Positions 1 through 9,900 of a stretch of 64,000 bases of DNA are shown in pieces. The DNA comes from Lachnospiraceae bacterium (GTDB lineage Bacteria; Bacillota; Clostridia; Lachnospirales; Lachnospiraceae), in assembly GCA_017427775.1 (NCBI GenBank), contig JAFRSD010000023.1, forward strand, positions 47,565 to 111,564, read 5' to 3'. Both the position numbers and the translations under genes were made by a program. Each line of letters begins with the position of its first letter. Position 1 is the first letter of the stretch. The notes under the pieces were generated by a model. The model was not told the origin of the DNA and searched no databases. It was given only the letters and a program-made list of their open reading frames with translations.

Positions 1-60
1 GTTCTGCTCGATGACGAGCTGCATGTTTTCACTGTAGGAAAAAATGGATTTCTCACTCAT
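1..60 (-). CDS. Partial small protein, N-terminus only
   Basis: An ATG at 60 preceded by GAGGAGG (70-76) opens a reading frame that runs leftwards off the window. Only about 20 residues are visible (MSEKSIFSYSENMQLVIEQN). It starts 14 bases after the stop of the coupling protein gene, so it is probably co-transcribed with it and may belong to the conjugation gene set. Too little is visible to assign a family. Confidence 0.6.
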   Translation of the reverse strand, partial: MSEKSIFSYSENMQLVIEQN

Positions 61-74
61 GTCCACGCACCTCC

Positions 75-2741
75 TCAATCAAAAGACTCGTCACGGTCGA
101 TTTCTCCGCCGGCATTGAATGCGGAATTGCCCATGGAAGACGCGTAGAACGGCTTAGGAGGGATTTTCGGGGCACGGACGGGAGAATCATTGCCCGCATC
201 GTCAGAAACGGGATTTTCGGCGTCCTCGGACGCCAGAGAGTCAAGCTCGTCAAAGCTAAAGGGGCGGATTGCCTGGTATTCTTCGTTTTTAAGAAGCGGA
301 ACAGCAGTAAAGCTCTCCTCCGCGACTGCCGTCTTTGCGGATTCCTCCACCTGCGCCTTGACCTCCGGCTCCACGGGAAGCGGAGCATCGCCGGAAAGCT
401 CTACGAAGTGCGATTGATAACGCACGATCTGTTTGTCTTCCTTTTTCTTACGGAACATGCTTCTCGCAGTAAACGGAAGAAGCGGAGTGCCGTTCCGCAC
501 GGTGAATACAGTATAGTATGTAAAGTCCTGATAACGGACATCGGTTCCCTCGAGATTGTTTTCCTCGGTGAGCATTTCACGGGTACCCATGGAGGCGGTC
601 GGATCATCCACGGTAAGGGCAGTCTGCGTCACGGTGTGCTGCTCCTTAACCACGTTTCTGGTCCCGCCGAGTTCACTGTACAGCTTCATTTCCTCCGGAG
701 GGATACGCCCGAATACAATCTGCGTCGAACAGGACGACAGAAGCACGCCCTTTGCGTAGGCGGTCTCATGCGTCTTGTCAAGCTGCGAGAGCGACTGAAT
801 CATCAGCGTCATGGAAACACGGTATTTACGGAACAATACTGCAGCACGTTCGTAAGCCGCTCCGACGGTCTCAAGCGTTATGGACGCTTCGTCATTGATA
901 AGGAAATGCGGCACACGGGACTGCTCGGTGCCGGGACGGCGGTATACGGAATCAAAGAAACAGCGGAGGAAGAATCCAGCGAATGCAGCGGAATCCTGCT
1001 GTCCTTTATTATAAGCGTAATTTACAAGCGTTACCTCGCCTGCTGCCAGAGCGTGGTCAATATCCATGGTGGTAGGAGAGCAGAGGATCTCACGGAATTC
1101 ACGCTTTGCAAGAAGGTTCTGCACGTTGGTACGAAGACCGCGGGACTGCGACCACAGGCCGGATTTGTCGTTCCGGGATTTCTCGGAAGAGTAACCGGCA
1201 AGCATATCCTTAGCAATAAAGTCCACATACGGCTGGAACGTGCGCTGCGGGTCATTCTTCAGTACTTCCGAATTATAAACCGCGATACGCGAAAAATCGC
1301 CGAGGAGATAAAGGAAGTCCTCGAGCGTCGGGCAGGTACGGTTCGGATCCTTGTTGACATACGGAAATGCAAACAGAAGCTCGACGAGCATGGCAATCGT
1401 AAGAGAACGGTTCACGGTAAGGAAGTACTGGTCGGAACCGGTTCCCTCGTTGATGGCACCGATAACATCGGCAACCAAGGTCGCACGCCGAACAATTTCG
1501 TCCTTCAGCATCCAAGACGGAATGGAAGGCGAGATATACAAGGGATTAAAGCCGGTCCATCCTTCCGCACGCTCACCCGTGTCGGAAAGCACGGGCTCGA
1601 TACGGTTAACCGGAATGTGAAGGGAACGGCACAGGGCATAGATTTTGTCCGCAAGCGCCGAGTCGGGAGCAACGAGCGTCAGCCCGCAGGGACGGTATTT
1701 CAAAATGTAATAATAGTATTCGTCCTCGTAACCGGGCTCCGGGCGGACATCCTCGGGCCTCCAGTCCCACTCAGAAGCAATCGGGCGGATCACAGTCGCA
1801 TGGTGGCTGCGCACCATTTTCTCAAGCATCTGACGGAGAAGGTTGTCGTTTTCGACACGCTTTGCCAGGTCGCCTTTAAACATCTGCTCGGCTGTAAGGG
1901 CGGTTTTACCGGAACCGGTAGGACCGACAATCAGCGTATGGAGCATACGGTCGGTCTCAAAGACAGGGACAACCTTCTTTTTCTCGGCCGTATAAATGTA
2001 GTTGGCATCATAGGCATTCTTCCGGTTGGGACGGATATCGAAAGTGTTCGCAAAACGGAAACGGTATATCCAGGTCAGGTCCTGCCAAAGGTTCGCGTCA
2101 AAGAAGGAGATAAGAGCGATTCCGACAAGCACGACCGGGAACAGAATCCAGTACATTGCGAGGATCCACACAAAGCGGGACGGCATAAGCGGATGTACGG
2201 GAATCCATGCCCAGAAGTACATACCGAGCGAAAAACTCACAAGATACGTACAGCGAAGCACGGACACGATCAGATGCCCGCTTAAAACATAGAATGCTAT
2301 TTTTTTCGGCCGGTGGAAATTGAAGTCCTCGGACAGATTGCCGAAGATAAGAACAACTGCGAGCGGCGGAATCCAAAGCACCATCCACGGTGTCGGCAGG
2401 AGCCATGTGGGGTGCATACTAAGACCCCCTGCGACTAACCGCACGGTGTCGACCGCTAAACCGATTGCACAAATCAGGATCGTGAGTTTGCAAAGAGTGG
2501 CACCGAAGCGCCGTAAGAATTTGCGCACACGCGAACGAACCGGATGAATCTTCCGTTCATACCGCTCTGCTCCGGAAACAAGAATGTCCTCGTCACCGCG
2601 TTCGGTGAGACGCTTCTCGTATTCCTGCGCTTCATCATCAAGGGCAACCGATTGCCGTTCGGTACTGCTCTGGATGCTGCGATTTAAGATGTCAAAGGAT
2701 TGTGACTGATATGCGCGAGTTGCGCTCCCATCATTTTCCAT
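75..2741 (-). CDS. VirD4/TraG-family type IV secretion coupling protein
   Basis: An 888-residue protein expected to be the inner-membrane ATPase that delivers the relaxosome to the type IV secretion channel. About four hydrophobic segments lie between residues 75 and 220. A Walker A motif GPTGSGKT sits near residues 273-280, and a Walker B-like stretch LINDEAS follows in the C-terminal half, as in TraG/VirD4 ATPases. The C-terminus is acidic and Pro-rich, and may bind substrate. The ATG at 2741 is chosen because GGGAGG lies 7 nt upstream; an in-frame TTG at 2783 would add 14 residues without a ribosome binding site. The gene is divergent from the RHH regulator and M23 peptidase genes. Family assignment is firm; the partner secretion genes probably lie left of the window. 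Confidence 0.9.
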   Translation of the reverse strand: MENDGSATRAYQSQSFDILNRSIQSSTERQSVALDDEAQEYEKRLTERGDEDILVSGAERYERKIHPVRSRVRKFLRRFGATLCKLTILICAIGLAVDTVRLVAGGLSMHPTWLLPTPWMVLWIPPLAVVLIFGNLSEDFNFHRPKKIAFYVLSGHLIVSVLRCTYLVSFSLGMYFWAWIPVHPLMPSRFVWILAMYWILFPVVLVGIALISFFDANLWQDLTWIYRFRFANTFDIRPNRKNAYDANYIYTAEKKKVVPVFETDRMLHTLIVGPTGSGKTALTAEQMFKGDLAKRVENDNLLRQMLEKMVRSHHATVIRPIASEWDWRPEDVRPEPGYEDEYYYYILKYRPCGLTLVAPDSALADKIYALCRSLHIPVNRIEPVLSDTGERAEGWTGFNPLYISPSIPSWMLKDEIVRRATLVADVIGAINEGTGSDQYFLTVNRSLTIAMLVELLFAFPYVNKDPNRTCPTLEDFLYLLGDFSRIAVYNSEVLKNDPQRTFQPYVDFIAKDMLAGYSSEKSRNDKSGLWSQSRGLRTNVQNLLAKREFREILCSPTTMDIDHALAAGEVTLVNYAYNKGQQDSAAFAGFFLRCFFDSVYRRPGTEQSRVPHFLINDEASITLETVGAAYERAAVLFRKYRVSMTLMIQSLSQLDKTHETAYAKGVLLSSCSTQIVFGRIPPEEMKLYSELGGTRNVVKEQHTVTQTALTVDDPTASMGTREMLTEENNLEGTDVRYQDFTYYTVFTVRNGTPLLPFTARSMFRKKKEDKQIVRYQSHFVELSGDAPLPVEPEVKAQVEESAKTAVAEESFTAVPLLKNEEYQAIRPFSFDELDSLASEDAENPVSDDAGNDSPVRAPKIPPKPFYASSMGNSAFNAGGEIDRDESFD

Positions 2742-2800
2742 GATTACCTCCCAATAATCAAGGTTCACAGTTGAATTGTTCAATGCTCATTATCGCATAC

Positions 2801-3000
2801 TCCACCGCCGCGTGTCAAGGGCGTTATGGTTTGTCAAGGAGATGCAACAAAAACGGCCGTCTTGCTTGTCAAGGATGTGGTCACTGTCCGTTCGAATCGA
2901 ATCGAAGGCGCGGTCGATTTTCGAATCGCTTCGCGAACGAGAAGGGACGGGAGAGTAGAAGAAAAAAAAGAATCCGCCGCCCGTGAGGGGCGGCGGTGGA
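2801..3000. repeat. Dispersed repeat R1 (TCCACCGCCG...CGGCGGTGGA)
   Basis: A 200-bp intergenic element with perfect 10-bp terminal inverted repeats and a core rich in TCGAATCGA words. Its right end is a GC hairpin (stem from 2974, CCGCCGCCC / GGGCGGCGG) that is followed, on the minus strand, by a T-rich run, so it should terminate minus-strand transcription. The left half also contains three copies of TGTCAAGG. It belongs to the family R1-R7 in this window. Confidence 0.8.
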
Positions 3001-3045
3001 AGAAGAAATGGAAGAAATGCCGACAAAGCAATCGGCAGTATTGTA

Positions 3046-3099
3046 AAGTATATACAAGTATATATTTGTATTGACAAGTATATACGAAAGGTGTATGAT
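3046..3099 (+). promoter_or_regulatory. Promoter with helically phased AAGTATATA repeats
   Basis: A consensus promoter has TTGACA at 3071-3076, a 17-bp spacer and TATGAT at 3094-3099. AAGTATATA repeats start at 3046, 3056 and 3076, that is 10 and 20 bp apart, on one face of the helix; the last overlaps the promoter spacer. Minus-strand TTGTCA and TATATA with 17-bp spacing overlap the same block and may drive the coupling protein gene. The ribbon-helix-helix protein encoded just downstream is the obvious candidate repressor. Confidence 0.75.
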
Positions 3100-3221
3100 T
3101 AAGGTGAGAAAAAAGAAACGAACCCGGTAATCCGCGAGCCGGGAGGACGGGGAATACCCCGAAGCGCAGACGAACCACCTGCCGGATGCGTAAGGAGAAA
3201 GCGGAAAGAAGGAGAGTAACG

Positions 3222-3611
3222 ATGGCTAAGAGCACAAACAAAACCCAACAGGCGCTTTGCATCAAGCTGAACAAAGAATTGACGCATGACCTCAAGATGT
3301 ACAGCAACATCACAGGAAAAGCCGTATCCCGCGTGATTGCGGAATGCCTGGAGCAGCGTCTGATGCCTCTGCGGGACCACGAAACGGGGACGATTCGACC
3401 GGTATACGGTCAGTTCCGTACCAATCCGAGTGACGCACCGCAGATGTGTTACGTCCTTAATGAGACGACCATGTACGGGGAGCCGTACTACACCATCTAC
3501 TTCGACGGGAACATCAGAAGCGTTCCGCGCGAGCAGGTCGCAACCGACCTCAAAGACCTGAAGCTCCCGCTCGATATCGAGATAGCAGCAGGAGAAGGCG
3601 AAGAAGAGTAA
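3222..3611 (+). CDS. Ribbon-helix-helix DNA-binding protein
   Basis: A 129-residue protein. Residues about 10-48 (QALCIKLNKELTHDLKMYSN onward) have the strand-helix-helix pattern of Arc/MetJ-like dimeric repressors. The rest is an unrecognised domain with an acidic end. The ATG at 3222 follows AAGGAG by 8 nt; an in-frame ATG at 3186 is less well placed. It is the first gene after the repeat-bearing promoter at 3071-3099 and heads the conjugation/restriction operon, so it is probably an autoregulator or relaxosome accessory protein. The leader between promoter and gene contains GC hairpins (3123-3163). Domain call is moderately sure; target is inferred. Confidence 0.7.
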   Translation: MAKSTNKTQQALCIKLNKELTHDLKMYSNITGKAVSRVIAECLEQRLMPLRDHETGTIRPVYGQFRTNPSDAPQMCYVLNETTMYGEPYYTIYFDGNIRSVPREQVATDLKDLKLPLDIEIAAGEGEEE

Positions 3612-3636
3612 CCCTCCTCTGCGGAGAGGAGACCTA

Positions 3637-4119
3637 ATGTATACCATTTTTAATGCAACAAGCGTTGCAAGAAAAGAGGACGTCGTTACAACGTTCCGTC
3701 CGGAACCGAAACCGGTAAGGGAAAGCAATCTGAAAAACGACGCCATTGAAATTGAGAAGTACCTGAGATTCTTAAAGAAGAATCCGAACCCTACGGCCTG
3801 GCAGATCCGCAAGCATCTGAAAGAAAACGACATGTGGATGTCCGTGCTTGACAACCGGATTAACGACTGCGAGCATATCATCGCCCTCGCGACCTTCGCG
3901 GATGTGGACGAAGAGACGTTGAAGCAGGCACACGAAATCCTTACCGATGCTCTTGGAACGAGAATGCGTCTAAAGGGACACCGTCAGGAGTGCCTTTACA
4001 AGCTCAACAACACAAGTCAGCCGTTCGAGGGACTCCGCGAATACCGCGTGAGAACACTTCACGAGCCGTTTGGACGTGTGGTGACGGTCGAAAACGGAGC
4101 AATGGTATTTCACCCTTAA
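3637..4119 (+). CDS. Hypothetical protein, 160 aa
   Basis: A soluble, mostly helical protein of 160 residues with no family I recognise. It has GAGAGGAG upstream of the ATG and lies 25 bp after the RHH gene, so it is in the same operon. The region 45-110 is rich in charged helix-forming residues. Its place between a DNA-binding protein and a secretion-linked peptidase suggests a role in transfer, but nothing in the sequence proves it. Confidence 0.75.
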   Translation: MYTIFNATSVARKEDVVTTFRPEPKPVRESNLKNDAIEIEKYLRFLKKNPNPTAWQIRKHLKENDMWMSVLDNRINDCEHIIALATFADVDEETLKQAHEILTDALGTRMRLKGHRQECLYKLNNTSQPFEGLREYRVRTLHEPFGRVVTVENGAMVFHP

Positions 4120-4243
4120 TATTTTCCGGAAGCCGTCCGATAACGGCAGCACAAACGGCAGCGGCGCAGAAGAACCGGGAATCCTTCACAGGCTTGCGCT
4201 TCTGACGAAAAAATCCCACTGACTCCGATAGCAGGAGGGTCCT

Positions 4244-5917
4244 ATGGACGAAGATAAAAAGAAACGGAAAAAGGGTAAGCGCGCCATAGCGATTGTGATT
4301 ACCCTGCTTCCTTTCCTGTTTGTAATCCTTTGCGCGATTGTTGTTGTAGCCGTGGTAGAAGGGCTGTTTGATTTTGATGACGAAGAAGCGGAAGACAGCA
4401 TCCGCTACATACAGGAAGGCGGAAGCGCGGAAGATTTAAACCCGGACATTCTTGACCAGATGCATCTGACGCAGGACGGCATGGACGCGCTTGCTCAATA
4501 TGCAACAAACGAGACGTGGCAGGATGTTTACGATATAACACTTCCATATTACCTTTACATACATGAGCAAAGCCAAAAGAACAACCGTGTTCCGGCGGGA
4601 GCAAAAGCAATTAGATCCGACAAAGAGCATTATCGGAAATATCTCTGCTATGAGGACGTAACGATTACGGGCCCCGACCTTTCGCAGTTCAACCTGACCT
4701 GGCAGGACATCTATATGTTCGCAACCACCATCTATATCGGGGAAAGGAACGAGGAATACATCGACGGCAATGACATCCATGAAGTCGCCGGCGTCATGAA
4801 GCCCGGCGTAATCTATGACGAGAAGGCGGAAAGTGCGCTTGAAACCGTCATGAAATATGATGCCATCAGCATGGAAGAGTTCAAAAAGCTCGAAGGAGTG
4901 AAGGAACTTCCCCCGATAACGGTAAAAGAAAAAGTCGCGGTTACCCCGTCGCCGACACCGACGCCAACACCGTTACCGCCGGGACGGCCAACACCGACAC
5001 CTACACCCACGCCAACACCGCTGCCATCCGGAGCACCGACACATACGCCGACGCCGACACCGGTTCCCGTGGAAGAGGAAATCATAGCTAGAATTGAGAT
5101 TCATTATACGATCCGTCTGCTGCCGAAGAGAATTGAAGCATGGAACATAAGATACGACGTCAGCTTCCCCGAAGACGAAGACCTGACACAGCCGCCGACG
5201 ATGGAAAACGCAAGCATCTATGCCCGGAAGTTTGAAGACCGCGTCGGACAGATAGCGAAACGGTACGATGTGGATCCCGACCTGTTTGAACTGATTGTAG
5301 ACGTGGTTGACCCGTCGGAAAGAGCCGTGTTCGCAGATGCGCTCGGCAAACTGAAGGAAACCTCCATGGGCGTATATGCGCCGTATCATATCGACCTAGA
5401 ATACAGCGACACAACCGATGTAAACGAAATGTCATGGCCGGTTCCCGGAGAGCACCGACTTGCCTCATTGTATGAATGGCGTGACGCGATTAAGTTGCCT
5501 GACGGAAGATGGACCAAACCCGGCATTCATTCCGGCTGGGATATCGGAGCAGAGTTCGGAGCAGAAATCGTAGCCGTGCTTGCGGGAACCGTGCATGGCG
5601 TGTCATATGACGATTCATCAGGCAACTATTTGATGATCGATCACGGCAACGGAGTGGCAACCCTTTACCTGCACTGCAGCAAGATTCTCGTTAAGGCGGG
5701 GGATTACGTGCAGCAGAACCAGATTATCGCGTATGTTGGTTCAACAGGTTCCAGTACAGCGCCGCATCTTCACTTTACAATGCGGATAGACCGGAAGAAC
5801 ACGGATCCCGCGCCGTATCTTTGGCCGGCATACGAACGGGACACGGAGATAAAGTATCAGCCAAACGAAGACGCGATATATAAATACAACGCATGGAAGA
5901 AGAACCATCCGGATTGA
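4244..5917 (+). CDS. Membrane-anchored M23 (LytM) peptidase with Thr-Pro linker
   Basis: A 557-residue protein likely to cut peptidoglycan cross-bridges to let a conjugation channel through the wall. After a basic N-terminus there is one membrane segment (about 13-38), a helical extracytoplasmic region, a Thr-Pro repeat linker (about 230-275), a second globular part, and a C-terminal LytM domain with the zinc-binding pattern HSGWDIG and HLHF near residues 428 and 508. An AGGAGGG site precedes the ATG. Downstream it abuts the restriction genes. The peptidase call is firm; the role in transfer is inferred from the neighbouring coupling protein. Confidence 0.9.
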   Translation: MDEDKKKRKKGKRAIAIVITLLPFLFVILCAIVVVAVVEGLFDFDDEEAEDSIRYIQEGGSAEDLNPDILDQMHLTQDGMDALAQYATNETWQDVYDITLPYYLYIHEQSQKNNRVPAGAKAIRSDKEHYRKYLCYEDVTITGPDLSQFNLTWQDIYMFATTIYIGERNEEYIDGNDIHEVAGVMKPGVIYDEKAESALETVMKYDAISMEEFKKLEGVKELPPITVKEKVAVTPSPTPTPTPLPPGRPTPTPTPTPTPLPSGAPTHTPTPTPVPVEEEIIARIEIHYTIRLLPKRIEAWNIRYDVSFPEDEDLTQPPTMENASIYARKFEDRVGQIAKRYDVDPDLFELIVDVVDPSERAVFADALGKLKETSMGVYAPYHIDLEYSDTTDVNEMSWPVPGEHRLASLYEWRDAIKLPDGRWTKPGIHSGWDIGAEFGAEIVAVLAGTVHGVSYDDSSGNYLMIDHGNGVATLYLHCSKILVKAGDYVQQNQIIAYVGSTGSSTAPHLHFTMRIDRKNTDPAPYLWPAYERDTEIKYQPNEDAIYKYNAWKKNHPD

Positions 5918-5928
5918 GAGAACAAAGA

Positions 5929-6957
5929 ATGGAAGCAAAGACCATTACAAGAGAGCGTACGGAGATAGAGAGGCGGATTGACATCATCGAGGAAGATATC
6001 GCCAAGATAGATGTCCGCCTCTTGAAGCTGTTGCTGCAGGACAAGACAACAAAGAAGAATATCCTTTGGTGCACGACAGATTATGAAAATCTCGGGTCCG
6101 TATATGACGAGCATAATCAGATCCTTTTGGAAGCCATCACAGGGTTGTTTTACAACGTAATTCAGCCCAGAGCGGCAAAGTCCAAAGAAATACAGGAAAT
6201 GCGGTCAAAAAAGAGGGCGGAAGTATTCACTCCGTCTTGGGTCTGTAACGATCAGAACAACCTGATAGACGACGCGTGGTTTGGCCGTAAGGATGTCTTC
6301 AACCGTCCAAAAGGACAGACGGCATGGATTGCCACCGAAGGGAAAATAGAATTCCCGGAAGGAAAGACCTGGCGCCAATATGTCGACGATAAGCGGCTTG
6401 AAATCACCTGCGGAGAAGCCCCGTATCTTGTAAGCCGATACGACACGACAACCGGCGACCTGATTCCGCCTTTCGCAAGAGTGGGCTTATTTGACCGAAA
6501 AATGCGCATTGTAACCGAGAACTGTGAAATGGACGATGAATGGATGAAATGGTCCATGCGGGCATTAAAGAGCGTCTACGGGTATGAATTTCAGGGAGAT
6601 AGCGTGCTGATCGCACGAGAAAACCTTCTTTACGATTACATAGACTACTACAAGGAACGGTTTCATGCGGAGCCATCGCTGAATCTTCTTCGAGAAGTTG
6701 CCAACATCATTGCGTGGAACATCTGGCAGATGGACGGCCTAAAGTATGTGGTTCCGTACTCCTGTCACGATGAAGAAACGATTGACCGGCAGCTTTCTTT
6801 CGCAGATTGGGACAAGCCAGCCGAAAGAAAGCCCTGTCCAGGATGCGCAAAGGGTGACATTCACCTGCATAACGGCATCTACTGTCGTATATTTGACTGG
6901 ACGAATAAGTGTAAAAGCATTCCCTTCATTTCCCTGTTCAAAAAGGAGGAAGCGTAA
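5929..6957 (+). CDS. Restriction-system accessory protein (annotated elsewhere as subunit M)
   Basis: A 342-residue protein whose central block KKRAEVFTPSWVCN followed by NNLIDDAWFGR is, to my knowledge, typical of a family often labelled restriction endonuclease subunit M and found next to large helicase-methylase proteins. A four-cysteine or Cys/His cluster (CPGCAKGDIHLHNGIYC) lies near the C-terminus. I see no complete SAM-binding motif, so a true methyltransferase is doubtful. The start at 5929 follows the previous stop by 11 nt with a weak GAGAG; an in-frame ATG at 5893 overlapping the peptidase gene is possible. The stop codon directly precedes the start of the 1544-residue gene, which implies coupled translation. 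Confidence 0.7.
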   Translation: MEAKTITRERTEIERRIDIIEEDIAKIDVRLLKLLLQDKTTKKNILWCTTDYENLGSVYDEHNQILLEAITGLFYNVIQPRAAKSKEIQEMRSKKRAEVFTPSWVCNDQNNLIDDAWFGRKDVFNRPKGQTAWIATEGKIEFPEGKTWRQYVDDKRLEITCGEAPYLVSRYDTTTGDLIPPFARVGLFDRKMRIVTENCEMDDEWMKWSMRALKSVYGYEFQGDSVLIARENLLYDYIDYYKERFHAEPSLNLLREVANIIAWNIWQMDGLKYVVPYSCHDEETIDRQLSFADWDKPAERKPCPGCAKGDIHLHNGIYCRIFDWTNKCKSIPFISLFKKEEA

Positions 6958-9900
6958 ATGGAACGATTTGACAGTACCGTATCTTATACCGTGATATACG
7001 TATACAGCATTCCCGATGATAAACATAAGGGACTGCTTAAAGTTGGCATGACCACGCTTTCCTCGGACTTAAAACCCGCCGAACTTGTTCCAAATTGTCG
7101 CGCTTTGAATCAAGCTGCAATCAAGCGAATCGCCCCGGGTGCAACCACAATGGGCGTTCATTATGACCTTAAATACACAGAGCTCGGAAGACGGGAAAAA
7201 GACGGAGAAGCCTTCGCGTTCCCGGATAAAAAGGTTCATGAAGTACTGCTCAACTCAGGAATCAAGCAGGTCTTCCCGGACAAAGTAAAGGGAAGAGAGT
7301 GGTTCGAGACAGACCTTGCGACCGTCAAGGCAGCAATAGCAGCAGTAAAGGAATGGAAAGACAGCCTTTCCTCCGAGTTCCCCGTTAACCCCGAAGAACC
7401 AGTTCAAAAACCCATTGAATTCCGCGAAGAGCAGGAAGCCGCCGTTGAAAAGACCAGAAAAGTCTTCAAGAAGGACGATGATATGCTCTGGTACGCGAAA
7501 ATGCGCTTCGGAAAGACCCTTTCCGCTTTGGAAGTGGTTCGCAGAGAGCAGTACCAGCGCGTCATCATTGTAACACACCGCCCTGTAGTCGACGACGGAT
7601 GGAGCGAAGATTTCCGCAAGGTGTTCTTCCCGGGCAATTCCAAACACGAATATCTTTACGAACGGAAAACACAGGATTCCACATACATTTTCGACGAAAA
7701 GACCGATGCGGAGAACGACCGCAAAATCCGCCGCCTTGTGAACGATGGTTCCTACTTCATATATTTCGCATCCGTACAGGATCTTCGTGGGTCGCAGCTC
7801 GTCGGCGGCAATTTTAACAAGAACAATGCGGTGTTTGAAACCGATTGGGATTTAATCATCGTTGATGAAGCACATGAAGGAACCCAGACGGAGCTCGGCG
7901 ATAATGTCCTCACACTGTTGCGCAAGAAAAAAACAAAAGTTCTTTCGCTTTCCGGAACACCCTTCAATCTCCTCGGGCATTACAGTGAGGATAATGTATA
8001 CACATGGGACTACGTAATGGAACAGAGGGCGAAGGAAGAATGGGACGGAGTGCATTTTGGGGACCACAACCCCTACGCAGCACTGCCGAAGATGCACATT
8101 TTTACCTATGACCTCGGAGATACGCTAAAGAAATATGTTTCTGACGAATATGGAAGCAAATCCTTCCGTTTTTCGGAGTTCTTCCGCGTTTACTATAAAG
8201 GACCGAACGGCAAACGGGAGCTTCCCGCCGGTGCAGTTGAGGGACGGTTCGTAAACGAGAACGATGTGAAATCCTTCCTTGACCTGCTTGTAAGAGAAGA
8301 TACCGGCAGCGGATATCCGTATTCCACTCAGGAGTACCGCGATATGTTTCGTCATACGCTCTGGATGGTGCCTGGCGTAAAAGAAGCAAAGGCATTAGCC
8401 GAACTTTTGCGAAAACACCCTGTTTTCGGAAAGTTTTCTATTGTGAATGTTGCCGGGGCCGGTGATACAGCAGAGGAATCCTTCATCAAAGAACCGCTAG
8501 CTGAAGTAAAAAAGAGCATAAAAGAAAATGATTATACCATCACGCTATCCTGCGGAAAATTGACAACAGGTGTTACGGTGCCGGAATGGACCGCATGCCT
8601 GATGCTTTCCGGCAATTACACAACCGCTGCCGCACAGTACATGCAGACCATTTTTCGAGTGCAGTCACCGGGACAGATAAACGGGAAGCAGAAAACGGAC
8701 TGCTATGTTTTTGATTTTGCACCGGATCGAACACTGAAAGTCCTGACAGAAACCGTTCATTTGTCAAGAAAACCCGGAAAAAGTGAGAAAAAGCGACGAG
8801 AGGCTATGACCGAGTTCTTAAATTACTGCCCGGTTATCGCCATCGCAGGCTCCAGAACACGCAAATACAGCGTTGAGTCCATGATGGAGCAGCTGAAGCA
8901 GATTTATGCGGAACGAGCGGTCAATAGCGGGTTCGAGGACGAATCACTATATAATGATGAACTTTTGAAGCTTGATGAAATTGATGCGGCCAAATTTAAC
9001 GCTCTGCGCGGAATCATTGGGTCGTCAAAAGCCGCGAAAAAGAAAGACAGTGTAACGGTCAACAATCAAGGATTAACTGATGAGCAGGTTTCACACCTCT
9101 TTGATGATACAGAGGAGGATGAACCGAAAAAAGAACCCCTTACACCGGAACAACTTGCAGAAAAGTTGGCCAAGGAGCAAGCGAAGAAAGCTCGAAAGAA
9201 GGCAATCGATATCCTTCGCGGAATTTCGATTCGTATGCCATTGATGATATACGGAGCAGATGTTTCGATTGAAGAGGACATTGACATTGATGATTTTGTA
9301 AACCTTGTCGATGATGAATCTTGGCAGGAGTTTATGCCACAAGGAGTAACGAAAAAGATTTTCGCCGATTTCACAAAATACTACGACCGTGACGTCTTTA
9401 TTGCTGCGGGAAAACGCATTCGAAGAATGGCTGCGGCTGCAGACGAAGAAACACCGACTCGGCGAGTTGGTCTTATAACGGAAATCTTTAGACATTTCAA
9501 GAACCCCGACAAGGAAACGGTTCTTACCCCTTGGCGTGTAGTAAACATGCATATGTCCGATACGCTTGGTGGCTGGTGCTTCTTCAACGACAGGTTTGAG
9601 GAAGACACGGAAGAGGAAAAGAAACGGCTGGAAGAACCACGCTTCGTAGATCGTGGACGTATTACTCGCAAAGTTTTTTCAGAAACATCCTGTATATTGG
9701 AATTAAATTCAAAAACAGGTCTTTACCCCTTGTATGTTGCATACAGCTCCTACAAGCAGAAAATGGAGGGCATGAGCGATGACGATTGGGAACCGCGAGA
9801 TTGTCAGGAGTTTTGGGACGAGACCATAGAAAACAATATCTTTGTAATCTGCAAAACGCCCATGGCAAAGCAGATTACAATCCGCACGCTGTGCGGTTAT

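Noticed and set aside
408..2285. 625-codon plus-strand open frame antisense to the coupling protein gene
   Set aside because: It is a shadow of the coupling protein gene; the translation is basic and low in hydrophob patterning, has no ribosome binding site and matches no family.
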